Assembly (NCBI GenBank): GCA_017515465.1
Contig: JAFWFV010000049.1
Span: forward strand, 38,578 to 102,577
Reading direction: 5' to 3'
DNA length: 64,000 nucleotides
Source: Clostridiales bacterium
GTDB lineage: Bacteria; Bacillota; Clostridia; Saccharofermentanales; Saccharofermentanaceae
Shown: piece by piece, positions 1 to 8,163 of the stretch
Layout: every line of letters starts with the position of its first letter
How positions within the stretch are numbered: position 1 is the first letter of the stretch
The notes under the pieces: generated by a model
Told to the model about the DNA's origin: nothing
Seen by the model: only the letters and a program-made list of their open reading frames with translations
Databases searched by the model: none
Made by a program: the position numbers and the translations under genes

Positions 1-360
1 TTTCTGGGGATCCATGTGATCAGCACTTTCGTTGAGGAGAAGAAGGAATATGTAAAGGCGGGGCTGTTTCTCATGCTGCTCTTTGCTGTTTCGTATCTGC
101 TCAGGGCGGATTACGGATATGTGGGATTTGCGGCGATCCTGTTCATATATGTCATGCGCAGGCACAAACTGCTCAGAACAGTAATAGGTCCGGCACTATA
201 TGCCGACCCTATTGCCGTGCTCTTTGGATTTATCTTTATGGATCTTTACAACGGCAAACGCGGATTCATCAAGGGCAAGGTATTAAAGTATGCCTTCTAT
301 GCGTTTTATCCCGTTCATCTCCTGGTCTTGTATCTCATTACAAAGGCTGTTTACGGTTAA
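1..360 (+). CDS. TraX-family membrane protein, C-terminal part
   Basis: The reading frame is open to the left edge of the window, so the gene starts outside; a GTG at 16 is a possible but unneeded internal start. The visible 119 residues are hydrophobic with about four membrane segments. They end in a FYPVHLLVLYLI-like stretch, which is the usual C-terminal signature of TraX-like acyltransferase proteins of Firmicutes. TraX was named for F-pilin acetylation, but chromosomal homologues in Clostridia have no established substrate. The stop codon overlaps the end of the convergent GTPase gene by 4 bases. Family assignment rests on the C-terminal pattern only. Confidence 0.6.
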   Translation, partial: FLGIHVISTFVEEKKEYVKAGLFLMLLFAVSYLLRADYGYVGFAAILFIYVMRRHKLLRTVIGPALYADPIAVLFGFIFMDLYNGKRGFIKGKVLKYAFYAFYPVHLLVLYLITKAVYG

Positions 361-1523
361 CCCTCATTATTCTTCTTTGCTGCCCTGGCACCCAGCTTGA
401 TGGCCTCAACGAACATCTTGCTGATCTTTTCACGTCCCTCATCGGTACTGAGATCCGTCATGTTCATCTCACCCTTGCTGACCTGGATGAGGATCTGGAT
501 ATAGACCTCGCCGAGGGCGAAAGTTATGGCTGCAGCCGTTGCTCCCGAGATGACTCCGCCAGCGGCAGAACCGGCACCGGGAATGAGCTTGAGCAGGTTG
601 GATACTACCGTCCTGCCAAGTACCGTTGCGCCGGCAGAACCGATGGTTCCTGAGATGACCGTCATGAGGGTTCCCTTGTCTACGGGGAAGCCGAAGGCTG
701 CGGTAATGCCTGCCAGCATTGCGATCTGGTCAGGAACGAGAACTGCCGCATCGGCAACGGGCAGCGGGATCGCACCTGCTGCTGCAGCGCCTGTTGCCGC
801 CGTGGTAACGATCGCCCTTGCACGTCTGATCTTAAGATTGAGGTTTGCTTTCTCAAGTGCGATGAAAGTATTCTGGATAGCTTCGGGCAGGATCTGCGAC
901 ATGATCTCCGCCAGATCGTCGATGCCGTATGCTCTCTTGGAGAGTTCATCTGAGATGGGATAGTCCTGTGCCAGGACAGGTATGATGGCTGATACGGGCA
1001 GGTTCTCCTGCTCGATAACGCGCTTCAGTTCCTCTGCATCCTTGCGTGAGAATGCCTGTGTCAGGACTATGATCACCGGAACGTTGTACCCCTTTATCTT
1101 GTCTGCGATCCTCTTGAGGAAAGCGCCCTCGGAGGGTTCGAACCTGTGGGATGCCGTATTAACGCAGTAGAGGATACAGTGGATCTCGTTGCCTTCGATG
1201 TCGTCCGTGAAGCATTCCGTGATCACGTTGATGACTTGATCCGATAATGAGACAAAGGCATTGTCGCCCTTGAGCTCCAGACCGGGAGTATCGTACAGGG
1301 CCAGAGGAAAGTCTTTCTTTTCGACTCTGACGATGTCAGATGTAACGGGCTTTCCGATGCCTGTCCTGACCAGTGAATCACCAAATATGCTGTTGATCAG
1401 CGTGCTCTTGCCGACACCTGTCTTGCCCAGCAGCATGATGTTCAGCTTGGGAAGCTTCTCGAACTCGTTCTTTACTGTTGATATGATCCTGTCGACCACA
1501 TCTCTCGTCATCAGTTCACCCAT
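357..1523 (-). CDS. GTPase with DUF697-type C-terminal domain (second of tandem pair)
   Basis: A 388-residue protein with an Era-like GTPase domain followed by a hydrophobic, Ala/Gly-rich helical region typical of DUF697/YcjF-like proteins. The P-loop GKTGVGKST is at about residues 33-41, and the G3 motif DTPG with GLEL follows. At the G4 position, where NKxD or TQAD is expected, the protein has TQAF, so the guanine-specifying Asp is missing. The start is preceded by AAGGAGG and overlaps the stop of the upstream paralogue by 8 bases (ATGGGTGA), implying translational coupling. It shares its layout and most motifs with that paralogue, so the pair arose by duplication. A membrane-associated stress or dynamics role is possible; the function is unknown. 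Confidence 0.8.
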   Translation of the reverse strand: MGELMTRDVVDRIISTVKNEFEKLPKLNIMLLGKTGVGKSTLINSIFGDSLVRTGIGKPVTSDIVRVEKKDFPLALYDTPGLELKGDNAFVSLSDQVINVITECFTDDIEGNEIHCILYCVNTASHRFEPSEGAFLKRIADKIKGYNVPVIIVLTQAFSRKDAEELKRVIEQENLPVSAIIPVLAQDYPISDELSKRAYGIDDLAEIMSQILPEAIQNTFIALEKANLNLKIRRARAIVTTAATGAAAAGAIPLPVADAAVLVPDQIAMLAGITAAFGFPVDKGTLMTVISGTIGSAGATVLGRTVVSNLLKLIPGAGSAAGGVISGATAAAITFALGEVYIQILIQVSKGEMNMTDLSTDEGREKISKMFVEAIKLGARAAKKNNEG

Positions 1524-2670
1524 TGTTTTCCTCCTTGTCTGCGGCGGGCGCAGTTATCATCTCACCTTTGAACATTCTCTGTATCATCTTCTTGCCTTCG
1601 GGAGTGTTGACCTCCTGCATCTTTATCTCTCCGGTATATACCATGGTTATGAGCTTGATGTAGGTCAGTCCCAGCGACTCCATGATCGTGGCGGCAGTGG
1701 TTCCTGATATGACATGTCCGACACCGGGGATGAACTTCAGCAGGCTGAACCTCATCTGCTTGCCGAGAACGGTGGGTCCGATGGCATTCATGGTGCCCGT
1801 TATCAGAGAATCAGTTGTCTCCTTGTTGAGCTTGAATCCGAATGCCAGCGTTATGCCTGTGAGCATGGCGATCTGGTCCGGGATCAGGACGGCAGTATCA
1901 GCCAGGGGCACCGGTATTGCAGCAGTGACAGCTGCGGCCAGGCTGGCCGTATTAACGGCGCTCTTAGCTATCTTGAGCTTAAGAGTCAGGCTCGCACTCT
2001 CCAATGCGATGAATGTATTCCTTACTGACTCGGGAAGGATCTCTGCCATCTTGTCAGTCAGTGTGTCAACTCCGTAGGGAGGGATGGTGATATCCTCGTC
2101 AAATTCATATTCATCTGCCAGTACGGGGATGATGTCCGTGATGGGCAGGTTCTCCTCGCGTATGACGTTTGTCAGTGCCTCGGCATCGTTCTTGGAGAAT
2201 GCCTGGGTGAGGACCATGATGACGGGTACGTTATAGATCGTTATCTTGCCCAGGATATCCCTGAGGAAACTGGACTCAGCGCTCTCGAATCTGCGGGAAA
2301 CTGTATTAACGCAGTAGATTATGCAGTGGATCTCGTTTCCGACTATCTTGTCGGTATAGTTATCCTTAATTAGCTTGGTTATCTGTTTGGACAGGGAGGA
2401 GTAGTCGTTATTGCCTGTCAGCTCCAGTCCGGGAGTATCGTAGAGGACCAGGGGGAACCCGTCCTGTTCCACCTTGGAGATATCGTTGGTAACCGGTTTG
2501 CCTGTGCCGGCCAGCACCATCTTCTCACCGAAGATGCTGTTGATCAGCGTGCTCTTGCCAACCCCGGTCTTGCCCAGGACCATAATGTTCAGTTTATCCA
2601 GTTTGTTGTACTCGTTATTGAGTTTTTTGATTACCTGATCTGTTATCTGACGGGAACTGATCCTGCTCAT
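1516..2670 (-). CDS. GTPase with DUF697-type C-terminal domain (first of tandem pair)
   Basis: A 384-residue paralogue of the downstream gene with the same plan: P-loop GKTGVGKST near residues 33-41, DTPGLEL switch II, then a predicted membrane-interacting helical DUF697-like region with several Gly/Ala-rich hydrophobic stretches. Its G4 position also reads TQAF instead of TQAD/NKxD, so the change predates or was shared through the duplication. It is the first gene of a two-gene minus-strand operon. Its promoter should lie in the 111-base divergent gap before the DUF4250 gene. The family occurs in many bacteria, but no substrate or partner is established. Confidence 0.8.
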   Translation of the reverse strand: MSRISSRQITDQVIKKLNNEYNKLDKLNIMVLGKTGVGKSTLINSIFGEKMVLAGTGKPVTNDISKVEQDGFPLVLYDTPGLELTGNNDYSSLSKQITKLIKDNYTDKIVGNEIHCIIYCVNTVSRRFESAESSFLRDILGKITIYNVPVIMVLTQAFSKNDAEALTNVIREENLPITDIIPVLADEYEFDEDITIPPYGVDTLTDKMAEILPESVRNTFIALESASLTLKLKIAKSAVNTASLAAAVTAAIPVPLADTAVLIPDQIAMLTGITLAFGFKLNKETTDSLITGTMNAIGPTVLGKQMRFSLLKFIPGVGHVISGTTAATIMESLGLTYIKLITMVYTGEIKMQEVNTPEGKKMIQRMFKGEMITAPAADKEENNG

Positions 2671-2744
2671 TAATTGGCTCCGTATTCAGCGTGGATTATA
2701 TAAACATTTTACTATATTTCCGCATGCTAAGGCGATAATGAATG

Positions 2745-2750
2745 TATAAT
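2745..2750 (+). promoter_or_regulatory. -10 element upstream of the DUF4250 gene
   Basis: A perfect TATAAT sits 32 bases before the DUF4250 start codon. I do not find a good TTGACA-like -35 at 16-18 bases spacing. The 111-base gap (2671-2781) is AT-rich and must also carry the promoter of the divergent GTPase operon; nothing else is recognisable in it. Confidence 0.4.
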
Positions 2751-2781
2751 TAGAAAAGATTTTTAACGGAGGTGATTTTGT

Positions 2782-2958
2782 ATGGATCTTCCAAGAGACC
2801 CCATGATGCTCCTGAGCTACGTAAACACCAAGCTTAGGGACGACTACCCGTCCCTGGATGAACTGGCAGGCTCCCTGGGAGCCGATCCTGACGATATCAA
2901 GGCCAAGTTAGCTGAAGTTAACTACATATACGACGAACAGCTCAATAAATTTGTGTAA
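2782..2958 (+). CDS. DUF4250 domain-containing small protein
   Basis: A 58-residue protein starting MDLPRDPMMLLSYVNTKLRD and ending DEQLNKFV, which matches my recollection of the DUF4250 family common in Clostridia. It begins with an ATG 8 bases after an ACGGAGGTGA ribosome binding site. The composition suggests a small helical, soluble protein resembling a helix-turn-helix half (PSLDELAGSLGADPDDIKAKL), but no function is established. It lies alone between the divergent GTPase operon and gpmI. Confidence 0.8.
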   Translation: MDLPRDPMMLLSYVNTKLRDDYPSLDELAGSLGADPDDIKAKLAEVNYIYDEQLNKFV

Positions 2959-2978
2959 TATTTTCTGCCGATCCATAT

Positions 2979-2984
2979 TATAAT
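2979..2984 (+). promoter_or_regulatory. Possible -10 element for gpmI
   Basis: TATAAT within TATTATAATAGG, 36 bases before the gpmI start. No clear -35 is visible at the right distance, so this is a candidate only. Confidence 0.35.
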
Positions 2985-3019
2985 AGGCAACGGATAAAAA
3001 CAATCTGGAGGAAATATAT

Positions 3020-4615
3020 ATGAGACAGAAGCCAGTTGTACTTATGGTACTTGACGGTTACGGCATTTCAGACAAGACAGAGGGCAACGCCATCGCACTG
3101 GCAAAGACACCTGTTATGGACAAGCTCATGAGCGAGTGTCCTTACGTGCAGGGTTCAGCATCCGGTCTTGCAGTAGGACTGCCTGACGGACAGATGGGCA
3201 ACTCCGAGGTAGGTCACATGAACATCGGATCCGGCAGGATCATCTACCAGGATCTTACGCTCATCACAAAGTATATCGAGGACGGCGTTTTCTTTGAGAA
3301 CGAGGAACTCCTCAGAGCTATCAACAACTGCAAGGAAAAGGGATCAGACCTTCATATCTGGGGACTCCTGTCCGACGGCGGCGTTCACAGCCACAACACA
3401 CACCTCTATGCGATCATCGAGATGTGCAAGAAGAACGGTCTCGACCGTGTTTACGTTCATCCCTTCTTTGACGGCCGTGATACACCTCCTGCATCAGGCA
3501 AGGACTATCTCCAGGCTCTGGTGGACAAGATGGCTGAGATCGGCTGCGGCAAGGTAGCATCCATGTCCGGACGTTACTACGCAATGGACAGGGACAATAA
3601 CTGGGACCGTATCCAGAAGGCATACGATTCACTCGTCATCGGCGAAGGCGTAAAGGCAACAGATCCTGTTGCTGCTATGCAGGCATCTTACGATGAGGGC
3701 GTAACGGACGAGTTCGTTCTGCCTACAGTCATCGTCAATGAGGACGGAACTCCCGTATCTCTCGTAAAGCCTGATGATTCGATCATATTCTTCAATTTCC
3801 GTCCCGACCGTGCACGTGAGATAACAAAGGCATTCTGCTTTGCAGATTCCGATATCGAGGCACAGGCAGGTTCTGCTGATGACCCCAAGTGCATCAAGTT
3901 CCTGAAGCGTCATAACGGCTTTATGCCCCTCACATATGTCTGCTTCAAGGACTACGACGAGACGATCCCCAACAAGTTCGTTGCATTCAAGAAGGAAGAG
4001 ATCACCAACACATTCGGTGAGTATCTGGCGAACAACGGTCTCAAGCAGCTCCGTATCGCTGAGACAGAAAAGTATGCTCACGTAACATTCTTCTTCAACG
4101 GCGGTATCGAGGAACCCAACAAGGATGAGGACAGAACACTCGTTAATTCACCCAAGGTTGCAACATACGATCTCCAGCCTGAGATGAGCGCACCCGAGGT
4201 ATCAGAGAAGCTGGATGCTGCCATCACATCAGGTAAGTACGATGTCATCATCATCAACTTTGCCAACCCTGACATGGTAGGCCATACAGGTGTCATCGAG
4301 GCAGCAGTTGCAGCAGTCGAGAGGATCGACCAGTGTGTCGGCGCTGCAGTTGATGCAGTAAAGCAGATGGATGGCGTACTCTTTATCTGCGCTGACCACG
4401 GCAATGCAGAACAGATGGTAAACTATGAGACAGGCGAGCCTCATACAGCTCATACCACAAATCCCGTACCGTTCATCCTCTACAACTACGATCCTTCCTA
4501 CACTCTCCGCGAGGGCGGCAGGCTCTGCGATATCGCACCTACGCTGCTGCAGATAATGGATCTGCCCCAGCCGGCAGAGATGACAGGAAAGTCACTGCTG
4601 GTTAAGAAGGGCTGA
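3020..4615 (+). CDS. gpmI: 2,3-bisphosphoglycerate-independent phosphoglycerate mutase
   Basis: A 531-residue cytoplasmic, Mn-dependent glycolytic enzyme interconverting 3- and 2-phosphoglycerate. The alkaline-phosphatase-fold signatures are plain: LMVLDGYG at the N-terminus, GQMGNSEVGHMNIG containing the phosphorylated serine, HSHNTHLYA, FFDGRDTPP, FRPDRAR, and the C-terminal metal-binding CADHGNAEQM and HTAHTTNPVPF. The length is slightly above the usual 510-515. An AGGAGG-like site precedes the ATG. The gene stands alone, outside the usual gap-pgk-tpi-eno cluster, between DUF4250 and a convergent nuclease gene. Confidence 0.97.
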   Translation: MRQKPVVLMVLDGYGISDKTEGNAIALAKTPVMDKLMSECPYVQGSASGLAVGLPDGQMGNSEVGHMNIGSGRIIYQDLTLITKYIEDGVFFENEELLRAINNCKEKGSDLHIWGLLSDGGVHSHNTHLYAIIEMCKKNGLDRVYVHPFFDGRDTPPASGKDYLQALVDKMAEIGCGKVASMSGRYYAMDRDNNWDRIQKAYDSLVIGEGVKATDPVAAMQASYDEGVTDEFVLPTVIVNEDGTPVSLVKPDDSIIFFNFRPDRAREITKAFCFADSDIEAQAGSADDPKCIKFLKRHNGFMPLTYVCFKDYDETIPNKFVAFKKEEITNTFGEYLANNGLKQLRIAETEKYAHVTFFFNGGIEEPNKDEDRTLVNSPKVATYDLQPEMSAPEVSEKLDAAITSGKYDVIIINFANPDMVGHTGVIEAAVAAVERIDQCVGAAVDAVKQMDGVLFICADHGNAEQMVNYETGEPHTAHTTNPVPFILYNYDPSYTLREGGRLCDIAPTLLQIMDLPQPAEMTGKSLLVKKG

Positions 4616-4660
4616 TTGGCGACAGGTAACCGGCTGACAGCAAATGGCTGATGGCTGCCG

Positions 4661-4760
4661 GTACATGATTTTGTACATGTTTGATGTTTAATTGTACGGA
4701 AAGGTGTAATGTACACCTTTCCGTACATCTATTATACTGGGGTGTACAACAAGGTGTACG
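4661..4760. repeat. Imperfect 50-bp tandem repeat with seven GTAC motifs
   Basis: The gap between gpmI and the convergent nuclease gene contains seven GTAC tetramers, at 4661, 4673, 4694, 4711, 4723, 4744 and 4756. Spacings are 12, 21, 17, 12, 21 and 12 bases. The first three recur exactly 50 bases later. Aligning 4661-4710 with 4711-4760 by hand gives 31 of 50 identical positions, so this is a degenerate direct duplication. It overlaps the perfect inverted repeat at 4693-4727. No protein or known element is recognised. Confidence 0.7.
4693..4727. repeat. Perfect inverted repeat, 16-bp arms with 3-base loop
   Basis: TGTACGGAAAGGTGTA (4693-4708), loop ATG, and its exact reverse complement (4712-4727). 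It lies in a convergent gap, so it could end transcription of gpmI or of the nuclease gene, but neither side has a proper T-tract. An operator or a mobile-element relic is equally possible. Confidence 0.8.
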
Positions 4761-4767
4761 CCGCCAG

Positions 4768-5529
4768 TTAATGCATCAGTATCACATGCTGCCTGCTGAT
4801 CCCGTTGATCACTCCTGTCACTGTTTCTTCTATAGTGGAAGTGGCAGGCATCTTATTCTCCGTTCCGCAAAAGTAGATGATATCTTCCCCTGACATGATG
4901 CCGGCACGGCTGTATGTCATAAACTTACTTCCTGATTCCTGGATCCTATGAGGATCGGTCATACTTCCAAAATACTCTATCAGGATGCAGCAGTTAAACT
5001 GGGGAAGCCAAATGACAAAATCAACATCATATTCTTTTTTGCCAACCCATATCCTGACCTCGTATCTATACTGCAGACCCAGTTTGTCCAGAGTCTCTGC
5101 AAACCTTACTTCTGCTCTGGATCTGAAATGAGTGCCTTTATAACAATAGTTATTGTTCTTGGGGTATGTATTACATGAGCTTTGTAATCTGCTCCAAAAA
5201 GCATTATCAAGCGGATGTTTATACTGGTCAGAGAACGAATATATGTCCTGTGCCTTTTTGTAATTCATGTTATAGGTGTTCTCAAATTCTGATATCAGAG
5301 AGTTTATCCTGTATTTCAGTTCATTGCGTTTTTGGACTGATGACAGGAGTTTTCTTCCTTTTGGTGAATCTGCCTTGACCTGTCTGACACGCTGGGATCT
5401 GTCTATACCGCATTGGTATTCTCTTATGACCGCCTGGCCGCGGTGCACGCCCATCCTGTATTCAGGGATCTTTTCCAGTTCGCTCATCAGATAGCCTATA
5501 GTACCTACGTAGTATTCGGGATTGAACAT
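4768..5529 (-). CDS. Predicted PD-(D/E)XK-type endonuclease-like protein
   Basis: A 253-residue protein. Residues 1-110 are helical and charged with no recognised domain. Residues 135-220 follow the pattern of restriction-endonuclease-fold nucleases: FRSRAEVRFAETLDKLGLQYRYE, then a strand ending YDVDF with Asp170, then CILIEYFG with Glu185, and MTDP downstream. This gives a plausible E140-D170-E185 metal site. The same E..YPDF..EHFG layout is seen in many phage- and helicase-associated nuclease domains. The start follows AGGAGGTAAGAACC. It stands alone, with no methyltransferase beside it, and has short repeats on both flanks. Codon use looks more AT-rich than its neighbours, hinting at transfer. 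DNA cleavage is inferred, not shown. Confidence 0.6.
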   Translation of the reverse strand: MFNPEYYVGTIGYLMSELEKIPEYRMGVHRGQAVIREYQCGIDRSQRVRQVKADSPKGRKLLSSVQKRNELKYRINSLISEFENTYNMNYKKAQDIYSFSDQYKHPLDNAFWSRLQSSCNTYPKNNNYCYKGTHFRSRAEVRFAETLDKLGLQYRYEVRIWVGKKEYDVDFVIWLPQFNCCILIEYFGSMTDPHRIQESGSKFMTYSRAGIMSGEDIIYFCGTENKMPATSTIEETVTGVINGISRQHVILMH

Positions 5530-5580
5530 GGTTCTTACCTCCTGATCTGATGTTACTACCCGGCACAGCCGGAAAATCTC

Positions 5581-5620
5581 CGAAATGGTCCGAAATGATA
5601 CGAATTGGTCTGAACGGGTC
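5581..5620. repeat. Tandem 10-bp repeats upstream of the nuclease gene
   Basis: Four contiguous 10-base units: CGAAATGGTC, CGAAATGATA, CGAATTGGTC and TGAACGGGTC. Read on the minus strand the consensus is GACCATTTCG. They lie 52-91 bases upstream of the minus-strand nuclease start, so each copy falls roughly on the same helix face. This resembles an operator array. A short CCGGC-ACA-GCCGG hairpin at 5560-5572 lies between them and the start codon. The remaining gap up to 5733 shows nothing further. Confidence 0.65.
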
Positions 5621-5733
5621 TATTAATGGACCACAAAACATGCTTTCACACAACATTTCCCAACATGGCTATTTGCAAAACGGGTAAAATTCTCTAATAT
5701 TTTAGTTGATAGAAAAATTAATGGAGATCTTGA

Positions 5734-6165
5734 ATGTCACACGTAACAGTTCATGAACACAAGGTTCAGTACTATGAGACTGACCAGATGGCGATTGCCC
5801 ATCATTCCAATTACATCAGGTGGTTCGAGGAGGCCAGGATCAAGCTCTTTGACGAGCTCGGCATAGGATACAAGGAATCTGAGGAGAAGGGGATAATAAG
5901 CCCTGTTGTATCCGTTGAGGCGAACTACAAGAACATGAGCAGATTCTATGATGACCTGCTCATCAAGGTATGGATAGTGGATTATACGGGTGTCAGGGCA
6001 ACTCTCAAATACGAGGTAACCGACAAGAAAACGGGCGAACTCAGATGCACCGGAAAGAGCAAGCACTGCTTCATCAATCCGGAAGGCAGGGTGATCTCGA
6101 TCAAGAAGGTCTCGCCCGAAGGACACAAGATCCTGGAAGAAGCATGCGTTAAGGAGGAAGGTTGA
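5734..6165 (+). CDS. Acyl-CoA thioesterase, hot-dog fold (4HBT/YbgC type)
   Basis: A 143-residue protein with the 4HBT signature near the N-terminus: VQYYETDQMAIAHHSNYIRWFEEAR, in which Asp17 of ETDQM is the expected catalytic acid and HHSNY the substrate-pocket segment. The rest fits a single hot-dog domain. It would hydrolyse a short- or medium-chain acyl-CoA thioester in the cytoplasm; the physiological acyl group is not predictable. ATG follows a weak GGAG. Its stop lies 2 bases before the trxB start, so the two are co-transcribed. Confidence 0.9.
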   Translation: MSHVTVHEHKVQYYETDQMAIAHHSNYIRWFEEARIKLFDELGIGYKESEEKGIISPVVSVEANYKNMSRFYDDLLIKVWIVDYTGVRATLKYEVTDKKTGELRCTGKSKHCFINPEGRVISIKKVSPEGHKILEEACVKEEG

Positions 6166-6167
6166 AC

Positions 6168-7079
6168 ATGGCTGACATAGTAATCATCGGAGCAGGTCCC
6201 GCAGGAATGTCTGCAGCAATATATGCGAGGAGAGCAGGAATGTCCACCGTCATCTTTGAGGCTGATATGTACGGAGGCCAGATCGTTAACACTCCCGAGG
6301 TTGAGAATTACCCTGCTATTCAGAAGATCTCCGGCTTTGATTTTGCGATGAATCTCTATAACCAGGCATCCGATCTGGGTGCTGAGTTCAGGATGGAGCC
6401 CGTAGTTGCCATAGAGGGCGATGCGGAAACAGGCTTCAGGGTCAGGAGTGAATATTCAACAGAAGAGGCCAAGGCAGTCATCATTGCCACCGGTGCAAAG
6501 AACAGGCACATCGGCATAGAGAACGAAGAACGCCTTACGGGCCGCGGAGTATCATACTGTGCAACCTGCGACGGTGCATTCTTTAAGGGCAAGGATGTCG
6601 CTGTATTCGGCGGTGGAAATACGGCCGTAGAGGATGCTCTCTATCTGGCTAATATCGTAAACAAGGTATATCTGATCCACAGACGTAATGAGTTCAGAGC
6701 CGAAAAAGCGCTGGTCGATCAAGCTGTTGCAAATGACAGGATCGAGATAGTCACTCCCAAGGTCGTAACCGCACTTAAGGGCGAGGACAAGCTCACGGCT
6801 ATATCGCTGAGCGACATGGCTGACGGCAGGGAGACCATGATAGACGTTGATGCACTCTTCATCGCCATCGGTCAGGTTCCTGCAGCTGCACCCTTTGCAG
6901 CGGTAGTTGAGCAGGATAACGGCTATATCGTTGCAGGCGAGGACTGTAAGACATCTGCCCCCGGAATATTCGTAGCGGGAGACGGCAGGACAAAGAACGT
7001 CAGACAGCTTACGACAGCTGCTTCAGATGGAGCAGTCGCAGCTCTTGCAGCATGTGATTTCGTCAGGGCATCAAGATAA
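6168..7079 (+). CDS. trxB: Thioredoxin reductase (NADPH, FAD)
   Basis: A 303-residue flavoprotein of the low-molecular-weight type. It has an N-terminal FAD motif GAGPAGMSAA, a redox pair in SYCATCDGAFF, an NADPH-binding GGGNTAVEDALYLA, and a C-terminal GIFVAGDGR. I place the start at ATG 6168, ten bases after AAGGAGG; the TTG at 6162 would leave only 4 bases of spacing. It reduces thioredoxin with NADPH. The thioesterase gene sits just upstream in the same operon. The 3' end overlaps the convergent CPBP protease gene by 17 bases, leaving no room for a conventional terminator. Confidence 0.95.
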   Translation: MADIVIIGAGPAGMSAAIYARRAGMSTVIFEADMYGGQIVNTPEVENYPAIQKISGFDFAMNLYNQASDLGAEFRMEPVVAIEGDAETGFRVRSEYSTEEAKAVIIATGAKNRHIGIENEERLTGRGVSYCATCDGAFFKGKDVAVFGGGNTAVEDALYLANIVNKVYLIHRRNEFRAEKALVDQAVANDRIEIVTPKVVTALKGEDKLTAISLSDMADGRETMIDVDALFIAIGQVPAAAPFAAVVEQDNGYIVAGEDCKTSAPGIFVAGDGRTKNVRQLTTAASDGAVAALAACDFVRASR

Positions 7080-8073
7080 GGAACATTTCCCTGGCAGCAT
7101 TCATCGAAGCAAAAACGCTGGAGTAGGAATCCTCATACATCTTCAGGAACGCGGGGTTTGTGACCAGCATGATCACTCCGCCTGTCAGCATTAAGACCGT
7201 TGCGGCACCGGCGATGATGTAATTACGCGTCAGCTTTCTGGTGCGTGACTTTTTCTCTTCTACGGGTACTTTCCCGGCAAGCTTGGGCATAAGGAGATGG
7301 AATCCCAGGCAGATCGCAAAGGGAGCCAGACAGAACAATATCATCGAGGAACCCAGCTGCATTACGGGATCGACATTCTTTAGTGCCGCATCAGCTATAT
7401 CCTCAGAGATTATAAAGCCTCTGAAATAAGAGAGGATCGAACCGGAACCGTTGGTGAAAAAGTGGATCATCAGGGGCAGGAGGAAGTTATCCTTCTTTAT
7501 CATGAGATATGCAGCCACTGCCCCCATCAGGGAAGTATTAATGAACCTGATGGGATCGGTATGCATGATCCCGAAGAAGATTCCGATGATGAGTACTACC
7601 AGCCAATCTTTTTTGACAGATCTGAAATGCGATAATACCGCACCTCTCTCGATGGATTCCTCACATATGGGAGCGACGATGGCTATCGTAAAGAAAGAAA
7701 GGAACGGGTTTGGTATGTCCAGTGCGGTATTGAGGTTCTCCAATACTTTCATGAAAGTACCGGGGAAGACGATCCATGCCAGATAGATGCTCATGAAGCC
7801 AAAGGCTAACGTTCCCGCCCACAGAAAGCCGGTACCAAAGAAATCCCTGAGGGATATCTTCCTGATGGGAAAGACCTCCTTGAGGGGAGTCTTCTGGATG
7901 AGAGTGTATGATATGGCCAGTATGAGGAACAGCAATTCGGAACCGATCAGCCCAACGGGTCCGAGACTGCGCTGCATGAACCTGCCTAATGTGAGCAGCA
8001 TGATCAGCGCTGCGACCTGCAGGATCACGCCCTTCCACGGCTGCCATTTGCTTTGATAGCTCAGTTCTCTCAT
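7063..8073 (-). CDS. CPBP-family intramembrane metalloprotease
   Basis: A 336-residue integral membrane protein with about eight hydrophobic segments. The CPBP (Abi/Rce1-like) glutamyl motif EESIER is present in PICEESIERGAVLSHF, matching EExxxR. The second motif FGIMH supplies a metal-ligand His, and a third conserved stretch is FTNGSGSIL. Members process prenylated proteins in eukaryotes and are tied to bacteriocin self-immunity or signalling in some Firmicutes; the target here is unknown. It is convergent with trxB and divergent from a lipoprotein gene, with a dyad GCACA-TGTG-TGTGC at 8105-8118 in the divergent gap. Confidence 0.85.
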   Translation of the reverse strand: MRELSYQSKWQPWKGVILQVAALIMLLTLGRFMQRSLGPVGLIGSELLFLILAISYTLIQKTPLKEVFPIRKISLRDFFGTGFLWAGTLAFGFMSIYLAWIVFPGTFMKVLENLNTALDIPNPFLSFFTIAIVAPICEESIERGAVLSHFRSVKKDWLVVLIIGIFFGIMHTDPIRFINTSLMGAVAAYLMIKKDNFLLPLMIHFFTNGSGSILSYFRGFIISEDIADAALKNVDPVMQLGSSMILFCLAPFAICLGFHLLMPKLAGKVPVEEKKSRTRKLTRNYIIAGAATVLMLTGGVIMLVTNPAFLKMYEDSYSSVFASMNAAREMFLILMP

Positions 8074-8163
8074 ACCGTATTACCCCTAATATAATTTGAA
8101 AAAAGCACATGTGTGTGCAATAATTATTTTATACTAAAAATAAATAGTAAAGGAAGGGTGACC

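Noticed and set aside
6162..6170. TTG start of trxB
   Set aside because: The TTG is 4 bases from the AAGGAGG; the ATG at 6168 has the proper spacing and gives the standard N-terminus.
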